Part shown: positions 1-5,669 of the stretch, in pieces
Layout of the letters: each line of letters opens with the position of its first letter
Position numbering within the stretch: the stretch's first letter is position 1
Origin: Betaproteobacteria bacterium
Lineage (GTDB): Bacteria; Pseudomonadota; Gammaproteobacteria; Burkholderiales; Rhodocyclaceae
Assembly: GCA_025997075.1 (NCBI GenBank)
Contig: BNUC01000189.1
Coordinates: 1 to 5,669, forward strand
Length of the DNA stretch: 5,669 bases
Direction of reading: 5' to 3'
Position numbers and translations under genes: made by a program
The notes under the pieces: model-generated
The model's database searches: none
Seen by the model: the letters and a program-made list of their open reading frames with translations, nothing else
What the model was told of the DNA's origin: nothing

Positions 1-67
1 CCCTGCGGCCCGCCCGCGAATGAAATCGAAAGGAATCGGAATATGCTAAAGTTTCCCTCTCATCAAC

Positions 68-82
68 AGGGAAACAGCGGTG
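68..82 (+). promoter_or_regulatory. RBS and GTG start of the C13 peptidase gene
   Basis: An AGGGA Shine-Dalgarno sequence at 68-72 lies 7 nt before a GTG at 80-82. The first in-frame ATG (119-121, residue 14) has no comparable purine tract upstream, so GTG is preferred. Nothing upstream in 1-67 makes a convincing promoter; TATGCT at 42-47 is a possible -10 but lacks a good -35. Confidence 0.6.
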
Positions 83-1624
83 GTCGAACAGGAAAACCGC
101 CCCTCGCCCCGGATTGCCATGGAAAACGAGCCTGCTGTTCCGGCAGAACCCACCGAATTGTTCGAATTGTCCGATTCGTCTGATTCGTCCGATTCGCCCG
201 ATTCTGCTTCCCCGCGTCCCGTGGAAAACCGTCTTTCCACCTGGCATTGGCTGATCGAAGGCTGCCGCTGTGGGTTTTTCCTCCGGCCAAGGGTTGGAAC
301 AGCGCAACCGACCCCGCCGCAAATCGCGATCCTTGCCTTGTCAGCCAACCTGATGCTCATCATTGGCCCTGGATGGCTGACCGTCCCTGGGCCCGTGGAT
401 TTTCAGTGGCGGGAATGGCTTTTTCTTTCATGGTGGTACTTTCCGTTTAGCCTGTGGTTCTGCTGGGCAATGCTTCATGCCGATGCAAAAATGCGCCCGC
501 GCCAGGCCCGCGAGCCGGAACTGAACGGTCTGATGTCGTGGCTTGCGCTGAGCTTCTGGATCGCTCTTCCCTGCATCCTTCTCGGCTGCCTTGAACAGCT
601 TGCTCTTGTGCACCGATGGCTGACGTTGGACAGTGACTGGGAGATGATTTTTTCCAGTACCACGGCATGGGTCATCTACGCCTTGCTTTTTACCGCATTA
701 GCTCGTCTGGCGAGCCGTTATGTCGTGTCGCGCGGGCTTCTTGTGGCCTATGTTCTGTTCTTGCTGTCCATCAACGGCGCCGTTCTGTGGAAATTCTACC
801 AGCCTGTCTGGACGCCTGAATACATTCCTTCATCTGAAAAAAAGTATCTCAATCTGACCCAGGCGCTGTTCGAGAAACAACGGGCCATTTGGGAAGAACA
901 AACCCGCGCCGTTCTGCCTGAGCGCAAAAATGTGCTCGATGTTTACGGCCTCGTTTTTGCTCCCTACGCCGCGGAAGACGTTTTCCTCCGGGAAAGCAAC
1001 ATGGTGGCCGACGTGCTGCGCCGACGTTTCGACGCTGACGGACGCCTCCTCCATTTGCTGAATCACGCCGAAACCGGCGAAACGCATCCCTGGGCCACGC
1101 CCGAAAACCTGCAACGCGGGATCGATGTGCTGGCAAAACGGATGGACAAAAAGCGCGACATTCTTGTTCTTTACCTCACCTCACACGGCGCGCGGTCTAC
1201 CCGGTTGTCCGCCAATAACTGGCCGCTTGAAGTGCCTCCCGTGACGGCGGACAAAGTGCGGGAAATGCTTGACGCATCGGGAGTTCGCAACCGGATTGTC
1301 ATTGTTTCTGCCTGTTATTCCGGAACGTGGATTCCCCCGCTTGCCAGCGAATCGACGCTGATCCTGACGGCGGCCGACAGCGAAAACACTTCCTACGGCT
1401 GCGGCTCTCTTTCCGAACTGACTTTCTTCGGCCGTGCGCTTTTCAACGAACAGCTTCGCCAGACGCATTCCTTCAAAACGGCGTTCGAGAAAGCGCGCGT
1501 GGATATCGAACAACGCGAAAAGGAAGCGGGCAAGGAAGACTATTCCAACCCACAGATTTTCATCGGCGAAAAAATAGCGCCCGTGCTCGACGCGCTGGAA
1601 AAGCGGCTGGATAGTCTCCATTGA
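80..1624 (+). CDS. Membrane-anchored C13 family (legumain-like, clan CD) cysteine peptidase
   Basis: The 514-residue product has two halves. Residues 1-50 are hydrophilic, with an acidic SDSSDSSDSPDS stretch. About five hydrophobic segments follow, near 80-102, 113-133, 151-177, 194-214 and 218-238, so it should sit in the inner membrane. Residues 285-500 match the C13 peptidase pattern: a strand and helix opening (VLDVYGLVFAPYAAEDVF), LVLYLTSHGA with the catalytic His369, IVIVSACYSGTW with the catalytic Cys412, then LILTAADSENTSYGCG and ELTFFGRALF, which are characteristic of proteobacterial members. Eukaryotic relatives are asparaginyl endopeptidases and the GPI-transamidase subunit; the bacterial substrate is unknown, and cleavage after Asn or Asp is only an inference. 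Both catalytic residues are present and the frame is intact, so the gene is probably functional. It stands alone in the window; the next gene starts about 990 bp downstream. The GTG start is chosen for its RBS. Confidence 0.88.
   Translation: MVEQENRPSPRIAMENEPAVPAEPTELFELSDSSDSSDSPDSASPRPVENRLSTWHWLIEGCRCGFFLRPRVGTAQPTPPQIAILALSANLMLIIGPGWLTVPGPVDFQWREWLFLSWWYFPFSLWFCWAMLHADAKMRPRQAREPELNGLMSWLALSFWIALPCILLGCLEQLALVHRWLTLDSDWEMIFSSTTAWVIYALLFTALARLASRYVVSRGLLVAYVLFLLSINGAVLWKFYQPVWTPEYIPSSEKKYLNLTQALFEKQRAIWEEQTRAVLPERKNVLDVYGLVFAPYAAEDVFLRESNMVADVLRRRFDADGRLLHLLNHAETGETHPWATPENLQRGIDVLAKRMDKKRDILVLYLTSHGARSTRLSANNWPLEVPPVTADKVREMLDASGVRNRIVIVSACYSGTWIPPLASESTLILTAADSENTSYGCGSLSELTFFGRALFNEQLRQTHSFKTAFEKARVDIEQREKEAGKEDYSNPQIFIGEKIAPVLDALEKRLDSLH
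171..206 (+). repeat. Four 9-bp tandem repeats encoding Ser-Asp motifs
   Basis: Four 9-bp units of the form CCGATTCGT (variants CTGATTCGT, CCGATTCGC, CCGATTCTG) occur in tandem inside the peptidase gene and encode the SDSSDSSDSPDS stretch near residues 31-42. Each unit is a multiple of 3, so gain or loss would change the length of the acidic N-terminal tail without breaking the frame. Copies are imperfect, which argues against frequent slippage. Confidence 0.7.
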
Positions 1625-1693
1625 TCCGGAATTCAGGGATCAGAGGTCAGGTATCAGGTATCAGATGTCAAAACCAAACGGAGCGGGTTTTGG

Positions 1694-1776
1694 GTAGGGG
1701 CGAACTGCGTTCGCCCGGCAACAGCAAACCCTGTTACCTGATTCCTGAACGCCGGGCGAACGCAGTTCGCCCCTAC
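1694..1776. repeat. Perfect 25-nt inverted repeat with 33-nt spacer
   Basis: Positions 1694-1718 and 1752-1776 are exact reverse complements, each containing the self-complementary core GGGCGAACTGCGTTCGCCC. The spacer (1719-1751) carries another degraded TCAGGTA-type unit in inverse orientation. The arms look like copies of a dispersed genomic palindrome inserted head to head. Confidence 0.85.
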
Positions 1777-1821
1777 AGTCCGTGGCAATCCAAGGGGCGC
1801 GCATTGCGCGTCCGCATGGCC

Positions 1822-1856
1822 CCTGGGAGAGCGGGCGGGACGCCCGCGCTCCCAGG
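1822..1856. repeat. Palindromic GC-rich hairpin
   Basis: Positions 1822-1837 pair with 1841-1856 around a GGA loop with one A/G mismatch, giving a stem of about 16 bp built on GGGAG.GCGGGCG. No T-run follows, so it reads as a dispersed palindromic repeat rather than a terminator. Confidence 0.75.
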
Positions 1857-1913
1857 AACCCCAAAACCCGCCATCCGGTTTTGATACCTGATACCTGACA
1901 TCTGATCCCTGAA

Positions 1914-2044
1914 AACCTGATCCCTGATACAAAACATTTGATTTTTTGTGCTGAGGCATGGAATATATGGAACTTTGTTTCTTCCATCGTGTCGCGCAAA
2001 ATTCACATGTTTTTCAGTCCTTCGCCCGCATCACCTCCCCACCT
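1914..2044. other. Intergenic stretch without recognisable gene
   Basis: Apart from one or two further CTGATCCCTGATAC units at 1916-1930 continuing the upstream repeat, I see no gene, promoter or RNA here. Reading frames crossing it run into the flanking repeats and show no protein-like composition. Confidence 0.6.
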
Positions 2045-2168
2045 CGTCATTCCCGCGAAGGCGGGAATCCAGTTCGTTTTTTCCAGCCAGAATGGCTGCA
2101 AATCAAAGAATGATGGCGCGTTGCGCCGAAAGTACGCCTTCTGGATTCCCGCCTTCGCGGGAATGACG
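2045..2168. mobile_element. MITE-like element with perfect 28-bp terminal inverted repeats
   Basis: The ends 2045-2072 and 2141-2168 are exact reverse complements of 28 nt with the core ATTCCCGCGAAGGCGGGAAT, itself a partial palindrome. They flank a 68-bp centre with no coding capacity. The core is of the ATTCCC-N8-GGGAAT type known as dRS3 in Neisseria and seen widely dispersed in other proteobacterial genomes. Such units are non-autonomous, can recombine and can form hairpins in RNA. No transposase is present and no clear target-site duplication is visible. Confidence 0.75.
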
Positions 2169-2297
2169 GGGTTAAAAATAGCGCATAGGGCGAAATCTGC
2201 ACACGGTCGAACTGGCGGGAGGCGGACGCTTTCGGTTTCCAGCCTTCGCGGGAATGACGATGCGCGGGCCAATTTATGGCGGAACAGCGATACAGAA
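2169..2297. other. Intergenic stretch between repeat element and promoter
   Basis: Contains the degenerate third copy of the 28-bp repeat at 2236-2259 and otherwise nothing I can assign. It separates the MITE-like element from the A-rich promoter region. Confidence 0.5.
2236..2259 (-). repeat. Degenerate third copy of the 28-bp ATTCCC repeat
   Basis: The segment ending CCTTCGCGGGAATGACG matches the right-hand arm of the upstream element over its last 17 positions, with substitutions and loss on the other side. It is a solo or decayed arm in the same orientation as 2141-2168, about 95 bp further downstream. Confidence 0.65.
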
Positions 2298-2347
2298 AGC
2301 AAAAAAATTGTAAAAAAGCTTGACAAATCAGATAGTTGCACCATAAT
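2298..2347 (+). promoter_or_regulatory. Strong sigma70 promoter with UP-like A-tracts
   Basis: A perfect -35 box TTGACA (2320-2325) is followed after 16 bp by CATAAT (2342-2347), five of six matches to TATAAT. Two A-rich tracts (AAAAAAATTG at 2301-2310 and TAAAAAAG at 2311-2318) directly precede the -35 and resemble an UP element. Predicted transcription start is about 2353-2355, which is the first or second base of the GCAA repeat tract. It points toward the large surface-protein gene 265 bp downstream. Confidence 0.7.
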
Positions 2348-2351
2348 TTTT

Positions 2352-2411
<60 letters not shown>

Positions 2412-2426
2412 TAAGCTGATTTCCTT

Positions 2427-2453
2427 TGCCTCGCGCTGGCGCGAGGCATTTTT
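2427..2453 (+). terminator. Intrinsic terminator or attenuator 1
   Basis: A perfect 9-bp stem (TGCCTCGCG at 2427-2435 with CGCGAGGCA at 2440-2448) closes a CTGG tetraloop and is followed by five T at 2449-2453. It lies about 75 nt downstream of the predicted transcription start and 160 bp before the surface-protein start codon. Confidence 0.72.
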
Positions 2454-2504
2454 GAAAGGCGCGGCCACTGTGAATCAACGGTGGCCGCGCCTTTCCGCGT
2501 TTTT
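2454..2504 (+). terminator. Intrinsic terminator or attenuator 2
   Basis: A very stable hairpin: 2454-2468 is perfectly complementary to 2481-2495 (15 bp), extendable by a T-G wobble, a G-C and a T-A pair to leave a six-base loop. After CGCG comes TTTTT at 2500-2504 and a further seven T at 2511-2517. The four-base gap before the T-run makes it slightly atypical. Together with the hairpin just upstream it forms a tandem pair. Confidence 0.68.
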
Positions 2505-2563
2505 CCCCTCTTTTTTTCACATCCGTACTCTCTTGTCGTGTTCCGCGGGTCGCAAGGTCTGCG

Positions 2564-2591
2564 GCGCGTGGCGAGGGCGCGCGGTTTTTTT
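2564..2591 (+). terminator. Weak terminator-like hairpin before the surface-protein gene
   Basis: GCGCG (2564-2568) can pair with CGCGC (2578-2582) around a 9-nt loop, followed by GG and seven T (2585-2591). The stem is short and the GG gap is unfavourable, so it may only be chance in GC-rich DNA. If real it is the third termination signal between promoter and start codon. Confidence 0.28.
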
Positions 2592-2598
2592 ATCACTG

Positions 2599-2614
2599 AA
2601 AGGAAACCCGCATG
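2599..2614 (+). promoter_or_regulatory. RBS and ATG start of the surface-protein gene
   Basis: AAAGGA at 2599-2604 lies 7 nt before the ATG at 2612-2614, and the following codons give a textbook signal peptide, which together fix this start. Confidence 0.85.
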
Positions 2615-2719
2615 AATAATGCCGTACTCTCGCGCAAGCCCGCGCCGCCAATGGCGCGGCATCCGCTGGCCTTGGCAGTCGCCTCCGCGCTGGCGCTGGT
2701 CGCATTGCCCGCTGCGGCG
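2612..2719 (+). other. Signal peptide coding segment
   Basis: Residues 1-36: three basic residues (Arg8, Lys9, Arg16) before an Ala/Leu/Val core from about 18 to 33 and an Ala-Ala-Ala cleavage motif before Gln37. It fits Sec export to the periplasm and lacks the lipobox cysteine and the extended ESPR-type n-region found in some autotransporters. Confidence 0.85.
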
Positions 2720-5669
2720 CAATCGCAATGGCAGCTTGCTTCCCACCCGGTAGCGACCGACGCTCCACACATCAACAGCACGCAAATCAACTTTGGCGGG
2801 CATGAGTGGGTGGTGATTGGGAATGGGACTAAGGATATTTACCAAGGTAATATTGCTTCTGGTGTTTACATTAGCGGAACTTACGGCAACTCGGCAGCGC
2901 CACAACCGTCGAATAGCGTAACGCTGCTATCCCGCAATGGTGATACGGGGGGCTATTTTGGTGGTCTTGTGGTATTCCGTGCTGGCAGTGGCGGCTCATG
3001 CTCTGGCACTTATGCTGGAAGCTGCCAAAATAACCCCAACGAATACAAGGGCAGCAACTTGCAAGGCCAGATGGAGGGGATTGCAATGGCGTTTCCCGGC
3101 AAAGAGCAGGATGTGATGAATCCGCGGGATTTGGAGCCGATATCGGGGAATCTTCCTTCTAATGGTAATGATCTGAAGGAAAACGACGGTATTAATGGTT
3201 TGGGTGTAAATGACCAACTGCTCTGGGCACTCTCCTTACCGGAATGGGAGGCCATTGCTGACAATGACCTTAGAAAATACCCTTCTTCGTGGTGGCTGCG
3301 CTCGCCGGACTACATCTATATCAACTATCGCTTCGCCTTTGCCGGATGGTCTGACGGCGACGACGTCGTCAACGGCAACCCCGGCAATCCGGTGTTTTTT
3401 GTCCGCCCCGCTTTCAATTTAAATCTGACATCGGTTCTCTTCACATCGGAATCATCCAGCGCCATAGGCGCTGCTAAATTTAACGCTACCGCAGGTAGCG
3501 CCTACCAATTGGCGACGCAGCCGACAACGGGCGCGCGAAAATTCACCTTCCTCGACACCAACATTGCCACGCCCACGCTGACGCTGAACGCCACGCCACT
3601 GGCTTTCACCATCGCCGCCGCGCCCCTCCTTGACACGGCTAATGCGCCCGCTGGCGCGGCGCAGTACGTTTCCGGCTTTTTGACCAACGGCACTGCGGAT
3701 TACTACGCCCGCTACGTCAACACAACATCTTCCGCGACCGGCAGCTTCAACGCCGCAGACCCCGGCGGCGCTTCTCCTCTTGCTAACGGCAATTACACCC
3801 TGCACATTTTCAGCGAAGAAGCCAACACGGACCTGTACAGCGACTTCGCCAGCGAATCAGTGGATTTCACCTTCAACGTGGCTTCCGGCAACGTGCAAAA
3901 CCTCACCCTGACCAGCAATTCCCCCTTCGGTCTGAACGGCGGCACGATAGGCTTGCTGGCTCAAGACTACACAGAGGCATGGACACTCGGCACGGGCGGT
4001 GGCACATTTGCCATCCAGAACGGCGTCAGCGCGGAAATTTCCGGCGTGGTAAGCGGCGGCGACCTGACCAAAACCGGCACAGGAACGCTGACCCTCTCCG
4101 GTAACAACGCCTACCTCGGCGACACCCTCGTCAGCGGCGGAACCCTCAGCATCGGCAGCGACGGCAACATCGGCGGCGGAACGAACACCTTGGCGGGCGG
4201 CACTTTGAAACTGGCCGACGGCACCTACGGCAAAGACTGGACGCTCGAAGGGGGAGGAGGAAGCAATACCATTGAAACATCAGGGGGAAGCGCCACCATG
4301 AACGGCGTATTTTCCGGCGATGGAAGTTTAAGGAAAACCGGCAATGGAATCCTGACCCTTTCCAGGGACAGTACCTACAAAGGCGACACCACGGTCAATA
4401 CCGGAACGCTGGAAGTAAAAGGCACGCTGGACGGCGGCAATTATGCCGGAGCGATTTTCAACTATGGCACACTGATTTTCGATCAAATCGCGGCTCAAAC
4501 CCTGTCCGGTCTCATTTCCGGCTCCGGCTCTCTGACCCAGAACGGCGCGGGAACGCTCACGCTAACCCACGCGAACACCTACAGCGGCGGCACGACCGTG
4601 AACATGCAGGGACTCATCAACTTCAACAGAGCGGACAGCTTCGGTACGGGCAACATCACCCTGAACGGCGGCGGTCTGCAATGGGCAGACGGCAACACGA
4701 GCGACATCTCCCTCAACCGTTCCATTGTTCTCGATACGTTCGGCGGGATATTCGACACCCACGGTAACAACGTCACGTTGGCGAACGCGATCTCCGGCAA
4801 CAACGGCAGCCAGGGGCTATCTAAACGCGGCGCGGGAACCCTGACTCTGAAAGGCGCGAACACCTACGGTGGCGGCACGTATGTTTCCGCCGGAACCCTC
4901 GCCCTGACCGGCAGCCTGACCAGCGGCGTAACGGTAGATAATTCCACCGGCACCACCTTCGCCCTGCACGGCAGCGTCACGGGCGATGTCAACTTGGGTG
5001 GTGTCAACAGCACGCTGAACGCTTATCAGGGCGGTAACATCACCGGCAAGCTCGCCACCAACGGCGGCACGCTGAATTTCTACCTGCCCAACGGAATTTC
5101 AGCGGGTAGCACGCTGTTAAACGTCAATGGCGACGCAAGCATTACCGGCAGCACCGTGAATCTGTATCTGGATGGCAGCGACCTGGGATTTTCAACCGTA
5201 GACAACACCCTGAACCTGATTTCGGTTCTGAACGGTCATTCGCTCACGGCGGGTAGCTTCACCACTGGCATACATGCCTTCACAGGCATTTCGTTTAGCT
5301 ACGATTTTTCGGTTCAAGCCAATACGGGCACAAACGGCACACTGGTGGCACAACTGAAGAGCGCGACGCCCACGACGGTGACGCCTCCACCGCCCCCGCC
5401 GCCGGTTGAACCGCCTCCACCCCCACCCCGTGCCACGCCCACCGACCTCACCTGGACCGGCGCGACCAACCGAAGCTGGGACATCCTGACCTCGGACAAC
5501 TGGACCACGGAACCCCAATTCATCAACGGCGACACAGTCACCTTCACCGATACCGGCGCCGGGCAGGTCAACATCATCAGCGGCGGCGTCAAGCCCGCCA
5601 AAGTGACTTTCACCAACACCGCGGGCCACGACTACACCGTCCGCGGCGTCATCGCCGACAACACCACAG
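2612..5669 (+). CDS. Large autotransporter-like surface protein with N-terminal DUF6273-like domain and PATR repeats (3' truncated by window)
   Basis: The frame is open from the ATG to the window end (1019 codons, no stop). Residues 1-36 form a Sec signal peptide: basic n-region, PLALAVASALALVALP core, cleavage expected after AAA at 34-36. Residues 54-278 resemble a DUF6273 domain: INFGGHEWVVIG near the start, and WWLRSP (227-232) and VRPAFNLNL (264-272) at the end, probably a C-type-lectin-like fold. Residues 290-425 are a beta-rich domain. Four autotransporter-associated beta-strand repeats follow at 481-514, 569-602, 637-671 and 732-765, each with the G.GTLTLSG.N.Y.G.T.V..GTL pattern. A proline-rich linker (925-939) precedes LTWTGATNRSWD (946-957), the start of a second passenger module. 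A C-terminal beta-barrel is expected beyond the window but not seen. The likely role is surface display of a binding domain; the ligand is unknown. Codons in the first domain end more often in T or A than in the repeat region, suggesting separate origins. Confidence 0.88.
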   Translation, partial: MNNAVLSRKPAPPMARHPLALAVASALALVALPAAAQSQWQLASHPVATDAPHINSTQINFGGHEWVVIGNGTKDIYQGNIASGVYISGTYGNSAAPQPSNSVTLLSRNGDTGGYFGGLVVFRAGSGGSCSGTYAGSCQNNPNEYKGSNLQGQMEGIAMAFPGKEQDVMNPRDLEPISGNLPSNGNDLKENDGINGLGVNDQLLWALSLPEWEAIADNDLRKYPSSWWLRSPDYIYINYRFAFAGWSDGDDVVNGNPGNPVFFVRPAFNLNLTSVLFTSESSSAIGAAKFNATAGSAYQLATQPTTGARKFTFLDTNIATPTLTLNATPLAFTIAAAPLLDTANAPAGAAQYVSGFLTNGTADYYARYVNTTSSATGSFNAADPGGASPLANGNYTLHIFSEEANTDLYSDFASESVDFTFNVASGNVQNLTLTSNSPFGLNGGTIGLLAQDYTEAWTLGTGGGTFAIQNGVSAEISGVVSGGDLTKTGTGTLTLSGNNAYLGDTLVSGGTLSIGSDGNIGGGTNTLAGGTLKLADGTYGKDWTLEGGGGSNTIETSGGSATMNGVFSGDGSLRKTGNGILTLSRDSTYKGDTTVNTGTLEVKGTLDGGNYAGAIFNYGTLIFDQIAAQTLSGLISGSGSLTQNGAGTLTLTHANTYSGGTTVNMQGLINFNRADSFGTGNITLNGGGLQWADGNTSDISLNRSIVLDTFGGIFDTHGNNVTLANAISGNNGSQGLSKRGAGTLTLKGANTYGGGTYVSAGTLALTGSLTSGVTVDNSTGTTFALHGSVTGDVNLGGVNSTLNAYQGGNITGKLATNGGTLNFYLPNGISAGSTLLNVNGDASITGSTVNLYLDGSDLGFSTVDNTLNLISVLNGHSLTAGSFTTGIHAFTGISFSYDFSVQANTGTNGTLVAQLKSATPTTVTPPPPPPPVEPPPPPPRATPTDLTWTGATNRSWDILTSDNWTTEPQFINGDTVTFTDTGAGQVNIISGGVKPAKVTFTNTAGHDYTVRGVIADNTT
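3308..3400 (+). other. Candidate DGR-type variable region between WWLRSP and VRPA
   Basis: Residues 233-263 lie between two conserved blocks, WWLRSP and VRPAFNLNL, where related domains usually show strings of Asn, Tyr, Ser, Asp and Gly. The first 27 codons are almost all pyrimidine-ending (25 of 27): GAC, TAC, ATC, AAC, CGC, TTC, GTC, GGC, GCC and their T forms, with the first two positions highly diverse. This is what adenine mutagenesis of AAC/AAT template codons by a diversity-generating retroelement yields. No template repeat or reverse transcriptase is in the window, and the repeat region of the gene also favours C-ending codons, so the call is inferential. Confidence 0.45.
4052..4906 (+). 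repeat. Four PATR (autotransporter-associated beta strand) repeat units in the surface protein
   Basis: Units at 4052-4153, 4316-4417, 4520-4624 and 4805-4906 encode about 34 residues each, with Gly-rich GTLTL and TYxGGT motifs predicted to stack as turns of a beta-helix. The third and fourth units are clearly alike at DNA level too (for example around 4545-4590 and 4833-4878), so the array probably grew by duplication and could recombine. Confidence 0.85.
5384..5428 (+). other. Proline-rich linker between passenger modules
   Basis: Residues 925-939 are two proline runs (seven and six prolines) around Val-Glu. The linker separates the first DUF6273/PATR passenger part from a second module starting at LTWTGATNRSWD, a typical opening of beta-strand repeat passengers. 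The rigid spacer suggests two independently folding blocks. Confidence 0.8.

Larger units (their letters stand above)
1632..1913. repeat. Nested inverted-repeat (palindromic) intergenic element
   Basis: The outer arms 1632-1662 and 1883-1913 are inverted copies matching at 30 of 31 positions and are built from short iterations of TCAGGTATCAGG type. A second pair, 1683-1694 and 1860-1871, is a perfect 12-nt inverted repeat. Inside these sits a perfect 25-nt inverted pair (1694-1718 and 1752-1776), whose arms can each also fold on themselves through GGGCGAAC and GTTCGCCC, and a separate hairpin (1822-1856). The element starts 8 bp after the peptidase stop codon. No transposase is encoded. It could be a non-autonomous mobile element or a composite of dispersed palindromic repeats, and transcribed it would be strongly structured. 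It lacks T-tracts, so it is not an obvious intrinsic terminator. Confidence 0.75.

Noticed and set aside
1..49. C-terminal end of an upstream gene
   Set aside because: Two frames reach early stops (TGA at 21, TAA at 47) but too little sequence is present to support any coding call.
1181..1621. Minus-strand frame of 146 residues inside the peptidase gene
   Set aside because: It is antisense to the conserved catalytic region, where selection is clearly on the plus strand.
1822..1856. Hairpin as terminator of the peptidase gene
   Set aside because: There is no T-run on either side and it lies 200 bp after the stop codon.
1621..1884. 87-residue frame overlapping the peptidase stop codon
   Set aside because: It lies wholly in the nested palindrome; the peptide is a translation of repeat DNA.
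5192..5629. Minus-strand Gly-rich frame of 145 residues
   Set aside because: It is a shadow of the GC-rich surface-protein gene; its Gly runs are the reverse of the proline linker.

Overview
The window looks like an accessory or surface-variation locus of a Gram-negative bacterium. The evidence is a Sec-type signal peptide on a long autotransporter-like repeat protein, a proteobacterial-style membrane-anchored C13 peptidase, GC-rich codon use, and a 28-bp inverted repeat of the dispersed 'ATTCCCGCGAAGGCGGGAAT' kind. A betaproteobacterium is my best guess, at modest confidence; no rRNA, tRNA or other taxonomic marker is present.

Layout, left to right, all on the plus strand. (1) Positions 80-1624: a complete gene for a membrane protein with about five N-terminal transmembrane segments and a C-terminal C13 (legumain/clan CD) cysteine-peptidase domain with His369 and Cys412. 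(2) Positions 1625-2297: a gene-free stretch filled with inverted-repeat DNA. It holds a nested palindromic element of about 280 bp (1632-1913), then a MITE-like element of about 124 bp with perfect 28-bp terminal inverted repeats (2045-2168), and a degenerate third copy of that repeat (2236-2259). (3) Positions 2298-2611: a compact regulatory region. It has an A-rich UP-like tract, a near-consensus sigma70 promoter (TTGACA, 16 bp, CATAAT), then fifteen perfect copies of GCAA starting almost exactly at the predicted transcription start, two tandem terminator hairpins, a weaker third one, and a ribosome-binding site. (4) Position 2612 to the window end: the first 1019 codons of a very large surface protein, cut off by the window. 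It has a signal peptide, a DUF6273-like domain ending in WWLRSP...VRPA, a short beta-rich domain, four autotransporter-associated beta-strand (PATR) repeats, a proline-rich linker, and the start of a second passenger module.

The most interesting reading is that region 3 plus gene 4 form a doubly variable surface display system. The number of GCAA units in the initially transcribed region could tune or switch expression. The segment between WWLRSP and VRPA has the codon pattern expected of a diversity-generating-retroelement variable region (AAC-derived NNC codons at presumed ligand-contact positions). No template repeat or reverse transcriptase lies in the window, so this second part is inference. 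The two genes are about 990 bp apart, separated by repeats and with a separate promoter, so they are probably not one operon.
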